From contig JAEZLH010000009.1 in the NCBI GenBank assembly GCA_023435895.1, positions 62,001 to 126,000 of the forward strand: 64,000 nt of DNA, given 5' to 3'. Numbering within the stretch: position 1 is the first letter of the stretch; each line of letters starts with the position of its first letter. Source of the stretch: Bacillota bacterium (GTDB taxonomy: Bacteria; Bacillota; Clostridia; Lachnospirales; Lachnospiraceae). Under the pieces are notes generated by a model that was not told the DNA's origin, made no database searches, and was given only the letters and a program-made list of their open reading frames with translations. Positions 25,782-35,114 of this stretch are shown here, piece after piece. The position numbers and the translations under genes were made by a program.

Positions 25782-27242
25782 ATGACGATGCTAAATAGAA
25801 ATAATACGGATAAAGTTTATGGCAATTTGGTGAATGGTGAGTGGGTGACAACTACAAGTAATCGGACGCTTGACATCACTTCACCGGTAGATCGCAGCTT
25901 TGTAGGTAAAATTCAATTAATGAGTATTGAAGAAATTGATCAAGTGATAAAGAGTGCGAAAGACGCACAAAAGAGCTGGAAGGACACACCAATCAGTGAG
26001 CGAGCCAAAATATTAATGAAGGCAGCCGATATCTTAGAAGAGAACGTAGAATTTCTTTCTGAAATATTAGAAAAGGAAATATCAAAGGATACGGATTCTG
26101 CTATTTCTGAAATAAAACGTACTGCTGATTTCATTCGTTTTACTGCAAATGAAGGTATGCACCTGCAAGGTGAGACAATTGGAGCTGATAATTTTCCGGG
26201 ATATAAAAAGAATAAAATTTCTTTTGTAACCAGAGTTCCGCTGGGTATTGTATTAGCAATCTCCCCTTTCAACTACCCAATTAATCTCTCTGCCTCAAAG
26301 ATTGCACCTGCTCTCATGGCAGGAAATAGCGTTATTCTTAAACCTCCGACTCAGGGCTCCATTAGTGCATTATATCTCGCAGAGATTTTCCACACCGCAG
26401 GTCTTCCTAAGGGTGTATTAAGCACTGCCACTGGAAAGGGCTCTGAAATTGGTGATTATCTTATCACTCATCCTGAAATTAATTTTATTAATTTTACCGG
26501 AAGTACAAATGTGGGTAAGCACATTGCTAAGATTGCTGAAATGGTTCCTATGATGATGGAGCTTGGTGGAAAAGATGCTGCAATTGTACTTGATGATGCA
26601 GATTTAGATATGACAGCAAGTAATATCGTAGCCGGTGCTTATAGTTACTCCGGTCAACGTTGCACCGCTGTAAAACGAGTATTAGCCGTTAATGCCATAG
26701 CGGATGAATTAGTTAAAAAGATAGAGATGGATGTAAATCAACTTAAAGTAGGAAACCCTGCTAAAGGTGTTCAAATTACACCACTAATTAATGAAGAGGC
26801 TGCTGATTACGTCCAAGAACTAATCGATGATGCCTTAGCAAAAGGGGCAAAACTAATCACAGGAAATCGCAGAGAAGGGAATCTCCTATACCCAACCCTT
26901 CTTGACCACATAACAACCGATATGAGAATCGCTTGGGAAGAACCCTTTGGACCTGTTCTTCCAATTATGAGAGTGAAAAACGAGGAAGAAGCAATAGCCA
27001 TTGCTAATCGCTCCGAATATGGTCTTCAATCCTCCGTCTTTACTCAAAATATTGACAAAGCCTTTCTGATTGCAACGAAGCTTGAAGTAGGCACTGTTCA
27101 AATCAATAATAAAACCGAGCGCGGACCGGATCATTTTCCTTTCTTGGGAGTGAAATCTTCGGGTATGGGAACACAGGGCATACGCTATAGTATTGAAGCT
27201 ATGAGCCGCCCTAAGGCGATCGTTTTAAACTTTAATAAATAA
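25782..27242 (+). CDS. gapN: NADP-dependent non-phosphorylating glyceraldehyde-3-phosphate dehydrogenase
   Basis: 486 aa from the Met after AGAGAGGATGGA (a second Met lies two codons on; the frame is open 11 codons upstream). Aldehyde dehydrogenase fold: SPFNYPINLSASKIAPALMA, the catalytic Glu in MMMELGGKDA and Cys in SGQRCTAVKRV. The C-terminal NNKTERGPDHFPFLGVKSSG and GIRYSIEAMSRPKAIVLN are the GapN-specific signature. It oxidises GAP directly to 3-phosphoglycerate and makes NADPH, bypassing ATP formation in lower glycolysis. This is a common NADPH source in clostridia without an oxidative pentose phosphate route. A bidirectional terminator follows. Confidence 0.95.
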   Translation: MTMLNRNNTDKVYGNLVNGEWVTTTSNRTLDITSPVDRSFVGKIQLMSIEEIDQVIKSAKDAQKSWKDTPISERAKILMKAADILEENVEFLSEILEKEISKDTDSAISEIKRTADFIRFTANEGMHLQGETIGADNFPGYKKNKISFVTRVPLGIVLAISPFNYPINLSASKIAPALMAGNSVILKPPTQGSISALYLAEIFHTAGLPKGVLSTATGKGSEIGDYLITHPEINFINFTGSTNVGKHIAKIAEMVPMMMELGGKDAAIVLDDADLDMTASNIVAGAYSYSGQRCTAVKRVLAVNAIADELVKKIEMDVNQLKVGNPAKGVQITPLINEEAADYVQELIDDALAKGAKLITGNRREGNLLYPTLLDHITTDMRIAWEEPFGPVLPIMRVKNEEEAIAIANRSEYGLQSSVFTQNIDKAFLIATKLEVGTVQINNKTERGPDHFPFLGVKSSGMGTQGIRYSIEAMSRPKAIVLNFNK

Positions 27243-27249
27243 TTAGTAT

Positions 27250-27345
27250 GTCATATGGTCTTTAAAAACGTTCATTCTATGGCTTTGTGCAACTCATCAT
27301 AGTCACAGTATAAACAGGACTATTTGATCCCAACATCATCATGTA
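27250..27345 (-). repeat. Dispersed structured repeat, copy C
   Basis: Read on the minus strand it contains GATGTTGGGA then TAGTCCTGTTTATACTGTGA and TTGCACAAAGCCA, the same order as copy B; the left halves are nearly identical. The right half is diverged. Confidence 0.7.
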
Positions 27346-27460
27346 TAAAAAATCGAAGTTTGAAATCACTTCCTACATTTAGGAAATATGCTATGTGTAC
27401 CTAACTTATCTATACTTAACAAAACGCTAACAAAACTAAATTCATTTAATTCAAGATGAT

Positions 27461-27515
27461 AAAAGGAATGTCAAATTTATAATAGGGTCGCCCCTTAAAT
27501 TCGACATTCCTTTTT
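27461..27515. terminator. Bidirectional terminator between gapN and nitroreductase
   Basis: AAAAGGAATGTC (27461-27472) pairs with GACATTCCTTTTT (27503-27515), with an inner GGG/CCC stem. A-rich on the left and T-rich on the right, so it can act on both convergent genes. Confidence 0.85.
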
Positions 27516-27557
27516 GATATATATATTAAAAACACGTACTCTAATTATATATTCACT

Positions 27558-28190
27558 TTACACCGGGAACCCATTAAAGGTGACAAACTCCTTAACATCC
27601 TTACGATATCCCCTCAGCCTCTTGTTTTTGGTATCTTCCTTGCCGATTGTAATTAAGAGAACAGGTTCATATCTCTTTGGTATATTAAAAACCTCCCTCA
27701 CCTTATCCGGTTCAAAACCTATCATGGGGCAAGTGTCCCAGCCCTTATCCTTTGCAATTAACATGAACATCATTGCTGATAAGGAAGCATTACGAATTGC
27801 CTCTTCCCGTCTAAATTCCTCTCCTCTTCCTTCATATAAACCATTGATTGACGCAATGGTCTGATTATATTCCTCTTCTGATAAGATTCCCAAATTAGCC
27901 ATACCGGAATAAATCTTATCTGCTTCTTGATAAGCCTCTTTGTCACCTAGAACGAGGATTGCAGCGGAAGCTGTATGTACCTTATATTGACGAAATGCAG
28001 ACTCTCTTAAGAGTTCTTTTTTATTTTCGTCCGATATTACCAGGTAATGTGCATGTTGTATATTAAAACAAGAGGGTGATAACCGAAGCAGTTCAAACAT
28101 CTCTGACAGTTCCTCCTCAGGAAGCACTACACCTTTCACAAAATTATTCGCTGATCGCCTTTCTTCAATTACTTTCCTCAAATCTGACAT
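27558..28190 (-). CDS. Nitroreductase family protein
   Basis: 210 aa. The FMN-binding nitroreductase pattern is visible: IEERRSANNFVKG near the start, LLRLSPSCFNIQHAHYLVI, and the C-terminal GWDTCPMIGFEPDKVREVFNIP and RYEPVLLITIGKE. Such proteins use NAD(P)H to reduce nitro compounds, quinones or flavins. It is transcribed away from an HxlR-type regulator and a second nitroreductase lies beyond that, suggesting shared control of a redox stress response. The physiological substrate is unknown. Confidence 0.9.
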   Translation of the reverse strand: MSDLRKVIEERRSANNFVKGVVLPEEELSEMFELLRLSPSCFNIQHAHYLVISDENKKELLRESAFRQYKVHTASAAILVLGDKEAYQEADKIYSGMANLGILSEEEYNQTIASINGLYEGRGEEFRREEAIRNASLSAMMFMLIAKDKGWDTCPMIGFEPDKVREVFNIPKRYEPVLLITIGKEDTKNKRLRGYRKDVKEFVTFNGFPV

Positions 28191-28420
28191 GAGACTTCCT
28201 CCTTATTGTGTTTTATTTAGGTAATTATGAAATACTAATATTATCTATTATAGATTAGATATTTTGATACCATAGCTTTTCCTGGCATATAAAATTATGT
28301 TTCTAGCTTTTGCAAATCCATTCTAAATAGGTAATCTAATTCTTTGTTTGATTTGTTTAAAGCTATTTCTACTAACTATATGTAATTGACTTACCAATAA
28401 TAAGTATTATATATTTACCT

Positions 28421-28451
28421 ACTTACTTTTGTCAAGTAAGTATGATATAAT
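28421..28451 (+). promoter_or_regulatory. HxlR promoter with palindromic operator
   Basis: ACTTAC (28421-28426) and GTAAGT (28436-28441) form an inverted repeat just upstream of TATAAT (28446-28451). The left arm overlaps the place of a weak -35 (TTACTT, 17 bp from the -10 box). The layout suggests autoregulation by the HxlR protein. Confidence 0.5.
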
Positions 28452-28471
28452 ATTATTGTGAGGTGATTATT

Positions 28472-28780
28472 ATGGAAGACTTTCATTTATGTCCAAAATT
28501 TGAGGCAGCCTTCGAGTTATTGGGAAAGCGATGGACTGGGCTGATCATTCGAACTCTATTAGCCGGTAAGAAGCGATTTTCCGACATATCGGACTCAATA
28601 CCCAATATGAGTGCCCGAATGCTTACAGAACGTTTTAAGGAGCTAGAGAAGGAAGGACTCGTAATTCGAAAAGTATATCCTGAAACTCCGGTTCGGATCG
28701 AATATGAACTTACCGAAAAAGGATATGAGCTTAAGCCCGTTATGGATGAATTGCAAAAATGGGCAGAAAAATGGAGATAG
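28472..28780 (+). CDS. HxlR-family winged-helix transcriptional regulator
   Basis: 102 aa from MEDFHLCPKF; a GTG three codons upstream overlaps the ribosome binding site GAGGTG and is less likely. HxlR hallmarks: a Cys near the N-terminus (LCPKF), FELLGKRWTGLIIRTLLAG, RFSDISDSIPNMSARMLTERFKELE and TPVRIEYELTEKGYEL (wing). Many HxlR/YodB-type regulators sense electrophiles or redox state through that Cys and control nitroreductase or quinone-reductase genes. Its position between two nitroreductase genes fits this. A strong terminator follows. Confidence 0.93.
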   Translation: MEDFHLCPKFEAAFELLGKRWTGLIIRTLLAGKKRFSDISDSIPNMSARMLTERFKELEKEGLVIRKVYPETPVRIEYELTEKGYELKPVMDELQKWAEKWR

Positions 28781-28810
28781 TTCGAATTATATCAAATTCT
28801 TAAGAAAAAA

Positions 28811-28860
28811 CCCCTGATGTCAGATGATAAATTATTACCTGATATCAGGGGAAGTTTTTT
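28811..28860 (+). terminator. Terminator of the HxlR gene
   Basis: CCCCTGAT (28811-28818) pairs with ATCAGGGG (28844-28851), with further inner pairing TCAG/CTGA; TTTTTT follows. Confidence 0.88.
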
Positions 28861-28921
28861 ATAATAATCAGACAACTATTTCAATATATATTAAATAATT
28901 GATTTTTTATAAAAAAAGGTA

Positions 28922-29006
28922 TTGACTTATTCATGGAGTCGTGTAATAATAGGCTCATAAGAAGTTACTATTAGTAAGTTGATATACATTTAGTAACGCA
29001 TTACTA
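28922..29006 (+). promoter_or_regulatory. Promoter and HxlR-like operators of the second nitroreductase
   Basis: TTGACT (28922-28927), 16-bp spacer and TAATAA (28944-28949) form a candidate promoter. Two TTACT/AGTAA-type dyads follow: TTACTATTAGTAA (28965-28977) and TAGTAACGCATTACTA (28991-29006). They resemble the operator upstream of the HxlR gene, suggesting a common regulator. Confidence 0.45.
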
Positions 29007-29152
29007 TTTGTTATATACTTAAAAGCATATTCTATCTTATATACAATGGGGTATATAATGATATAAAGACTTTTAAATAAGGCTTCCATCTCTTATAGAA
29101 GCACTTTAATTCAACTATTAAAAATTATTCAACTCAAAAAGGAGGAATTTAT

Positions 29153-29752
29153 ATGTCAAAAGATTTTTTATCCGCAATTGCCAACAGACGTACTTATTAT
29201 GCTATCAACAAAGATTTTGTAGTATCTGATGATAAAGTCAAGGAGGTTATCGATTATGCAGTAACTCATACTCCTTCTGCTTTCAATTCACAAAGTGCCC
29301 GTGTGGTTTTACTGTTAGGCGACCATCATGATAAACTGTGGGAGTATGCGAAAGATGCATTAAGAAAGATTGTGCCGGCAGAACAGTTCCCTGATACTGA
29401 AGATAAGATTAATTCCTTTAAGGCCGGTTATGGTACTGTTCTCTTCTTTGAAGATAACGCCGTGGTAGAAGGCCTTCAAGAACGCTTCTCTCTTTACAAA
29501 GATAATTTCCCCGTATGGTCTCAACAATCAAACGGCATGCTTCAACTTGTTGTATGGACCGCCTTGGAAGCCGAAGGCTTTGGTGCTTCCTTACAACATT
29601 ATTCCGAGTTGATTGACGCTGATGTAAAGAAAGAATGGAATCTTCCCCATAACTGGAAATTCATTGGTCAAATGCCTTTTGGTAAGCCGACTGCTCCACC
29701 TAGTGAGAAACCGATGCTTCCTCTGGATGTGAGGGTTAAAGTATTCAAATAA
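29153..29752 (+). CDS. Nitroreductase family protein (NfsB/YdfN-like)
   Basis: 199 aa. Starts AIANRRTYYAINKDFVVSD and shows HTPSAFNSQSARVVLLLG, then WSQQSNGMLQLVVWTALEAEGFGASLQHY and a C-terminal IGQMPFGKP. This is the fatty-acid-repression (Frm2/YdfN) style subgroup of FMN nitroreductases. GGAGG precedes the start, in a leader of about 200 bases that carries HxlR-like operators and a small stem GCTTC/GAAGC (29083-29103). Expected to be an FMN- and NAD(P)H-dependent reductase; role unknown. Confidence 0.92.
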   Translation: MSKDFLSAIANRRTYYAINKDFVVSDDKVKEVIDYAVTHTPSAFNSQSARVVLLLGDHHDKLWEYAKDALRKIVPAEQFPDTEDKINSFKAGYGTVLFFEDNAVVEGLQERFSLYKDNFPVWSQQSNGMLQLVVWTALEAEGFGASLQHYSELIDADVKKEWNLPHNWKFIGQMPFGKPTAPPSEKPMLPLDVRVKVFK

Positions 29753-29793
29753 CTTCATTGTATTAATAAAAAATTAAAAGAGTAAATGAACTT

Positions 29794-29995
29794 TGAACCG
29801 CTCCCTGTCAAGAAGTGAAAATAATAAAATTTCTATGCCGCCAATCGCCTTGTGTGTTTGGCGGTAGTTTTATGCAATGCTTTCTAATTGCGCCCTAAAT
29901 TCCATAGGCGTTATACACAACAATCTTTTCTGATATCTGTGATTGTTGTAGTAGTCTATATAATCAAATATCACAGATTTATTAGGTCGAACGAT
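29794..29995 (-). mobile_element. IS3-family insertion sequence remnant (3' end)
   Basis: The segment holds the last 41 codons of an IS3-type OrfB, a terminator-like stem GCCGCCAA/TTGGCGG (29837-29864) and an edge TGAACCGCTCCCTGTCA that looks like an IS terminal repeat. The rest of the element is missing; in-frame stops appear just upstream of the coding remnant. Confidence 0.75.
29870..29995 (-). pseudogene. IS3 transposase OrfB, C-terminal fragment
   Basis: Translation of the minus strand gives DYIDYYNNHRYQKRLL followed by CITPMEFRAQLESIA and a stop, the characteristic end of IS3-family transposases (pattern YxxYYNxxRxQxxL...TPxExR). An in-frame TAA lies immediately upstream, so only about 41 codons remain and no active enzyme can be made. 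Confidence 0.85.
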
Positions 29996-30122
29996 TTATC
30001 TGTTTTACATGTATAACAAATTATAGGGTAATAAGAACATCTTTTACATTCTATCTTGTTTGCTTTATTCCCTTGATTTCCACTGCTAACCATGTCTTTT
30101 AATACCAAACACTATTCTTAAA

Positions 30123-31349
30123 TTACACCAAACTTCTTCCTGGTGTTGCTGCTACCATTCGAACACTTACAAATTGTTCATGTTCCCAACTCAACCAATT
30201 TTCTATATACCCAAGAAGCTCCTTTGATTGTGATTCAACAATCCTATGGATCACCAACAAATCATAATATCCTTCTTTCGTATTTGTAACTATGGGTAAG
30301 AATGCCTCCGCTTTTTGAACAACACCCTGAACCGGTTTTTTCAGTTCGCCATTCTCCTTGTAATATTGGGATAGATAACTCATACCCAGATAACTAATAT
30401 CTAAAAAGAATATCTTCTCTTCTTTCACAGTAACAATTCTCACCTTAAAGCCGTCAACAAACTCAACATAAAAGCGATATTGTAAATTATATTGATCATT
30501 TGTAAATATTGTATTGATTCCTTCATCGCTAAATTCCTCTATACTCGCTCCTACTTCGCCTTGATCCTGGGATATCATGCTATTCATGAACCGATCTGCA
30601 CGTAACAACACCTCACTCCTATGGTTCTTTGTAAAATCTCCAAGAAAAAGAGAGGGATTATTTCCGTTTAGTTCCATAATTACTTCCGATTGTTCGGAGC
30701 CTGTATCTATTTGCAAAATGATATTACTATATTTATTAAAATCAGAAGAATAATCACCAAAAATGCTTACTTTCTCCAACGTTCCATCTCCGGTTAAATC
30801 TCCCCATTTTTGATCTATTAGTATATGGTAGTCCTCCGTAGACTGTGAATTAATAAGAAGTTCTGAAACAGTAATATCGTAGTTAGCAAAGGTTCCCCAA
30901 CACTCTTCATAATTCTTATCTGAATTTGGATATAGATAGTAAACAATGATTGGATAATTCAATAACTCGGGATGTACCTCAAAAAACTTTGCGTCACCCT
31001 CTCTAATGGATACCAAAGCGTGTAATAATAAATGCTCTCTTTCAATTTGCTGTCCTTTACTAAGTTCTTGCCCATTCCTATCCACCATGTCCAGATAGAC
31101 ATAAAACCAAGTTCCTGAGTCTGCAAGGAGCCACTCTCCTAATATTTCTTCTTGTCCTTCCTTTGCTATATCAAAATCAAACTCCGGAGCTACCACCAGT
31201 TTCGCTTCTTCCGTATCCGGCTTCTGTATATAGGTGTATCTCCGGGGTATAATCGGTGCTGTTTCTGTGACCCCTTCTCGAAACTCTACGGTCAATTTCT
31301 GTTCTGTTGAATTATCCATCCCTCTCACCATTCCATTATAAGAATACAT
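30123..31349 (-). CDS. Hypothetical protein with a VCBS/FG-GAP-like segment
   Basis: 408 aa. The centre has WGDLTGDGTLEKVSIFGD and LFLGDFTKNHRSEVLLRAD, which look like FG-GAP/VCBS calcium-binding propeller blades. Related clostridial proteins usually carry a signal peptide or lipobox; this one does not, and the start has no convincing ribosome binding site, so the N-terminus may be lost or the true start may differ. The stop lies about 130 bp from the IS3 remnant. I do not recognise a specific family. It may be a remnant of an exported protein. Confidence 0.55.
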   Translation of the reverse strand: MYSYNGMVRGMDNSTEQKLTVEFREGVTETAPIIPRRYTYIQKPDTEEAKLVVAPEFDFDIAKEGQEEILGEWLLADSGTWFYVYLDMVDRNGQELSKGQQIEREHLLLHALVSIREGDAKFFEVHPELLNYPIIVYYLYPNSDKNYEECWGTFANYDITVSELLINSQSTEDYHILIDQKWGDLTGDGTLEKVSIFGDYSSDFNKYSNIILQIDTGSEQSEVIMELNGNNPSLFLGDFTKNHRSEVLLRADRFMNSMISQDQGEVGASIEEFSDEGINTIFTNDQYNLQYRFYVEFVDGFKVRIVTVKEEKIFFLDISYLGMSYLSQYYKENGELKKPVQGVVQKAEAFLPIVTNTKEGYYDLLVIHRIVESQSKELLGYIENWLSWEHEQFVSVRMVAATPGRSLV

Positions 31350-31610
31350 AAGAAGCGAACTACTATCATGACAAGCTATTTAACTTCTTATTTGACTATT
31401 ATATTATATACTCCCAAATACAATCTGTGATTATATTAGTCCCTTTCTGTAACCCCTCTATCCAGTGCCCCCACATTCAACACCACCCTTTTAATTATGT
31501 CTATAAATATCTAAATCTCTACCATACTGTTACTACAGCAAAAACAACACATTGAACCAAGGATATTATTACCCTATTTGAACGGAGTTTGGCACCTCTA
31601 TCCTAAATAG
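31350..31610. other. Intergenic DNA
   Basis: About 260 bases upstream of the hypothetical gene, with nothing recognisable beyond AT-rich sequence. Confidence 0.4.
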
Positions 31611-31669
31611 AAAGAAGAGCTGAGCCAGATTCTCTGTCAATGGAGAATCTGGTTTCGCTCTTCTTTTTT
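31611..31669. terminator. Large two-tier hairpin terminator
   Basis: AAAGAAGAGC pairs with GCTCTTCTTT, enclosing CCAGATTCTC/GAGAATCTGG (10 bp, perfect). T-runs flank both sides (TTCTTTTTT on +; TTCTTTCTATTT on -). The gene ending closest is the beta-glucosidase on the minus strand, about 190 bases away. Confidence 0.8.
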
Positions 31670-31686
31670 ATATATTCTATATTTCA

Positions 31687-31785
31687 ATGATGTTTGGGGA
31701 CACCTAGTCCTGTTTATACTGTGACTATGACAATTTGCACAAAGCCAATCAACCGTGGTGAAAGGGCTATTAAACTGCAACATCT
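31687..31785 (+). repeat. Dispersed structured repeat, copy B
   Basis: Bounded by GATGTT and AACATC. Contains TAGTCCTGTTTATACTGTGA, then CAATTTGCACAAAGCCA and CCGTGGTGAAAGGGCT. AGTCC and GGGCT can pair (one G-U). Confidence 0.7.
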
Positions 31786-31856
31786 ATTGGATTTGCTTTA
31801 AAATAATTTTATTAAGAACTAGGTACCAATTGTATCAGCCAAGTGTCAATCATTTA

Positions 31857-34142
31857 TTACTCAATTGACGCCTCCTGATTCAGTCGTTCAATCACTCGAT
31901 CCAGCTCTTCTCCCGATACACTGCTGCCAAAGCTCAATACTCCGCGAAGAGGCATAAATTTCATCATTGCTTCCTGCATCTGAGGAGTTATTGCTTCCGA
32001 GGAAGACTCGGTAGTATCATTATTAGCTATGCCCAGCAATTCATCCAAATTGACAGAATTATTAATAATCTCCATTGCCTTCTTATTGTTGCTTATGTCT
32101 CCAAGAAGCGTGTCTCTTGTATAGCGGAATGGAATTACTGTTGTAGACTCCAGCGTAATTGTTGTGGAAAGTTCTATTTCTCTGGAAGATTTTCCGACCA
32201 TGATTTCAAATTCTCCACTCTCCACATACCAATCACTAATCTTCGTATTATAGTAAGCAAAGGCTCTCTTACTTAATTCAAAAGCAATTGTCTTACTCTC
32301 ACCCGGAGCCAAATCCACTTTCGCGAATTCCTTCAGTTCCTTCTCTGGTCTGATGACTGTACTTCGTTTATCTGCAACATATAATTGAATAATCTCTTTT
32401 CCTGCAACAGCGCCAGTATTTTTAACATCTACGGATACAATTACACTTTCGGTATCCTTCATACTCTTTTTACTAAGAACCAGATTAGAATACTCGAATG
32501 TTGTATAAGATAGGCCATGTCCAAACGGAAAAAGTACATCTAGCTTCTTTTTATCATAATAACGGTATCCAACGAATATCCCTTCCCTGTATTCAACAAC
32601 ATCCTCTTCGCCCGGGAAGAACAAGAAGGAAGGATTGTCTTCCAGACGAATCGGGAAGGACTCTGGAAGCTTAGCACTGGGATTTACCTTTCCAAATAAG
32701 ATATCTACCACGGCTCCGCCCACAGCCTGACCACTAAGATATGCTTCTATAATTCCCTTCACTTTATTGATCCAAGGCATTTCCACCGGAGAACCGTTGT
32801 GCAATACGATAATTGTATTGGGCTGCACCTCTGTTACTCGGTCAATCAAATGATTTTGACAATTTGGCATTCTCATATGCTCTCTGTCATATCCTTCTGA
32901 CTCAAAGGAATCCGGAAGCCCTGCAAAAATAACTGCTACCTTTGCCTTCTTCGCTGCCTCCACTGCTTCTTGAACCAGCAGTTCATCCACTTCATCCTTA
33001 TCCGTACGATAGCCCTGTGCATAAGTAATATTCTCCATCCCTTGCACTTCTTCTACAGCGGATGTGAACTTATGGCTATTAATATGGGAACTACCGCCAC
33101 CTTGATATCTGGGCTTACTAGCGAATTCACCAATAAATGCAATGGTTTCCTTACCATCCAGTGGTAGGATATCATCATTCTTTAACAATACGATGGTTTC
33201 CTGAGCAATTTTTCGTGCTAATTCATGATCCTTATCCAGATCAAATACTGCATGAGGATCTCTATTCTCTTCGAAGCGATAAGCAATATCCAGAATTCTT
33301 TCAACCGCAGTATCCAGTACACTTTCTTGCAAAGTTCCGTTTTTTACTGCCTCAACGATTAACCTGTCATTGGCACCATTGGAGCTTGGCATCTCAAGAT
33401 CCATTCCTGCCTCAAGATCACGCACTCTGTCATTTACAGCACCCCAATCACTTACCACATAACCGTCAAATCCCCACTCTTTACGAAGTACATCCGTAAG
33501 ATAAGTCTTGTTCTCTGCTGCATATACTCCGTTGATTTTATTATAGGAACACATTACTGTCCAAGGTTTTTGTTTTGTAATTGCACCTTCAAAAGCGGCA
33601 AGATAGATTTCACGTAAAGTTCTTTCATCTACTTCTGAAGAAGCAGACATTCTGCGGGTCTCTTGATTATTCGCCAAAAAATGCTTTATACTGGTACCAA
33701 CATGTTTGCTTTGAACGCCTTTAATCAACGCTCCCGCCATTTCGGTAGTTACATAAGGATCTTCCGATAAGTATTCGAAATTTCGTCCACAAAGCGGTGA
33801 TCTTTTTATATTAACCGCGGGCCCTAACACAACACTTACTCCTTCTGCCTGGCAGGCATTGCCAAGTGCTTCTCCCATACTCATTACTAAATCACGGTTA
33901 AAGGACGCTGCTGTTGCACATCCAGCCGGAAAGCATACCGCTTTAATACTATCATTAATACCAAGATGGTCTCCTTCTAAATCCTGCTTTCTCAAACCAT
34001 GAGGGCCATCCGAAACCATTACCGCAGGAATTCCCAATCTCTCAATCGCCTTTGTATGCCAGAAGTCATCACCGGAACAAAGGGAAGCTTTCTCTTCCAA
34101 TGTCATTAGGGCTATTAATTCTTTTATTTTCTCTGTTTTCAT
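31857..34142 (-). CDS. Glycoside hydrolase family 3 beta-glucosidase
   Basis: 761 aa without signal peptide, so cytoplasmic. GH3 N-terminal barrel: VMVSDGPHGLRKQ, GRNFEYLSEDPYVT, VGTSIKHFLANNQETRR and the nucleophile Asp232 in GYVVSDWGAVNDR. The GH3 C-terminal alpha/beta sandwich (EGYDREHMRMPNCQ, VEMPWINKVKGIIEAYLSGQ) and an FN3-like domain (VDVKNTGAVAGKEIIQLYVAD) follow. Such enzymes release glucose from cello-oligosaccharides or aryl-glucosides taken up by the cell. With the secreted GH5-like protein this fits a plant-glycan diet. AAGGAG precedes the start. Confidence 0.94.
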   Translation of the reverse strand: MKTEKIKELIALMTLEEKASLCSGDDFWHTKAIERLGIPAVMVSDGPHGLRKQDLEGDHLGINDSIKAVCFPAGCATAASFNRDLVMSMGEALGNACQAEGVSVVLGPAVNIKRSPLCGRNFEYLSEDPYVTTEMAGALIKGVQSKHVGTSIKHFLANNQETRRMSASSEVDERTLREIYLAAFEGAITKQKPWTVMCSYNKINGVYAAENKTYLTDVLRKEWGFDGYVVSDWGAVNDRVRDLEAGMDLEMPSSNGANDRLIVEAVKNGTLQESVLDTAVERILDIAYRFEENRDPHAVFDLDKDHELARKIAQETIVLLKNDDILPLDGKETIAFIGEFASKPRYQGGGSSHINSHKFTSAVEEVQGMENITYAQGYRTDKDEVDELLVQEAVEAAKKAKVAVIFAGLPDSFESEGYDREHMRMPNCQNHLIDRVTEVQPNTIIVLHNGSPVEMPWINKVKGIIEAYLSGQAVGGAVVDILFGKVNPSAKLPESFPIRLEDNPSFLFFPGEEDVVEYREGIFVGYRYYDKKKLDVLFPFGHGLSYTTFEYSNLVLSKKSMKDTESVIVSVDVKNTGAVAGKEIIQLYVADKRSTVIRPEKELKEFAKVDLAPGESKTIAFELSKRAFAYYNTKISDWYVESGEFEIMVGKSSREIELSTTITLESTTVIPFRYTRDTLLGDISNNKKAMEIINNSVNLDELLGIANNDTTESSSEAITPQMQEAMMKFMPLRGVLSFGSSVSGEELDRVIERLNQEASIE

Positions 34143-34276
34143 TATCCCATGTCTCCTTATATTTCATTTAATAAACTAACACTATTTTATCACAATGAAT
34201 ATAACCGTTCTATTTCGAAAAATGACTTCTTATTAGGTCGATATTGACATGTTTATTCTTTCCCTAAATTTTTAAA

Positions 34277-35113
34277 TTATCCCCATAACGCACTGGCATC
34301 GCTGGAGCTTCTATTAATTCTTGAGAAATCAGTTTTTACAAAGGATCTGGTTGAAAGAATTAAAAACAATGCTCCAATTAAGAGGAAAATCACAAACGAC
34401 ATAAATGGTGTTACAATAAATCCATGTATATCGATTGCCAATCCTTCCTTCACCAACTCATCAACCGGTCGACCTGCCTTCTCCAAAACAATCATTCGAA
34501 AAAATGCAGTAGCATAAGTCATGGGGTTGATGTATGCCACATATCTTAATAACTCCGGTAGCATGGAAAGTGGAATATAAGCACCCGAGATAAAGGTAAG
34601 CGGCATAGTAACTGCTGTCTTGATAATCTGAAAGGTTTGCCCACTACGCACTTTAGTCGCCATATATAATCCCACACCGGAGAATACAAGTCCAACGCTA
34701 ATCATGGATACCAATATATAAATGGGTGTAGTCCAGGAAGTAAACTCTATCCCAATAAATAAGCCGATTACCAGTATCATAATTCCCTGCAAAGTTGATA
34801 CTGTAGCGGCAGATAAAAGCTGACCGATTGCCACATAGAATCGTTTTGCGGGAGAAACCAGAACCTCTTTCATAAAACCACTTACCATATCATCCACTGT
34901 AGTAGAAGCCAAATTCAGGGAACCTTCAAATACCGTTGTAATGATAACACCGGAAAGCATATATGCAATCGGATTTTCTATTGCATCATTTTTAAAGATT
35001 GCTCCAAATACATATACAAAGAAAAGCGGGAAAATAAGGGAGAAGATCAGACCTGTCTTATTTCTGACAAATGCCTTCAAGCCTCTAATCCATAACGCGA
35101 TGATCGTACTCAT
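34277..35113 (-). CDS. ABC-2 type exporter permease
   Basis: 278 aa with six predicted membrane helices and the ABC-2 membrane layout: NKTGLIFSLIFPLFFVYVFGAIF, SGVIITTVFEGSLNLASTTVDD, then PLTFISGAYIPLSMLPELLRYVAYINPMTYA, the DrrB-type NPMTYA motif. It begins one base after the ATPase stop and is preceded by GAGGAGG, so the two are co-translated. Exports an unknown compound (drug, lipid or polymer). Confidence 0.93.
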   Translation of the reverse strand: MSTIIALWIRGLKAFVRNKTGLIFSLIFPLFFVYVFGAIFKNDAIENPIAYMLSGVIITTVFEGSLNLASTTVDDMVSGFMKEVLVSPAKRFYVAIGQLLSAATVSTLQGIMILVIGLFIGIEFTSWTTPIYILVSMISVGLVFSGVGLYMATKVRSGQTFQIIKTAVTMPLTFISGAYIPLSMLPELLRYVAYINPMTYATAFFRMIVLEKAGRPVDELVKEGLAIDIHGFIVTPFMSFVIFLLIGALFLILSTRSFVKTDFSRINRSSSDASALWG

Positions 35114-35114
35114 A

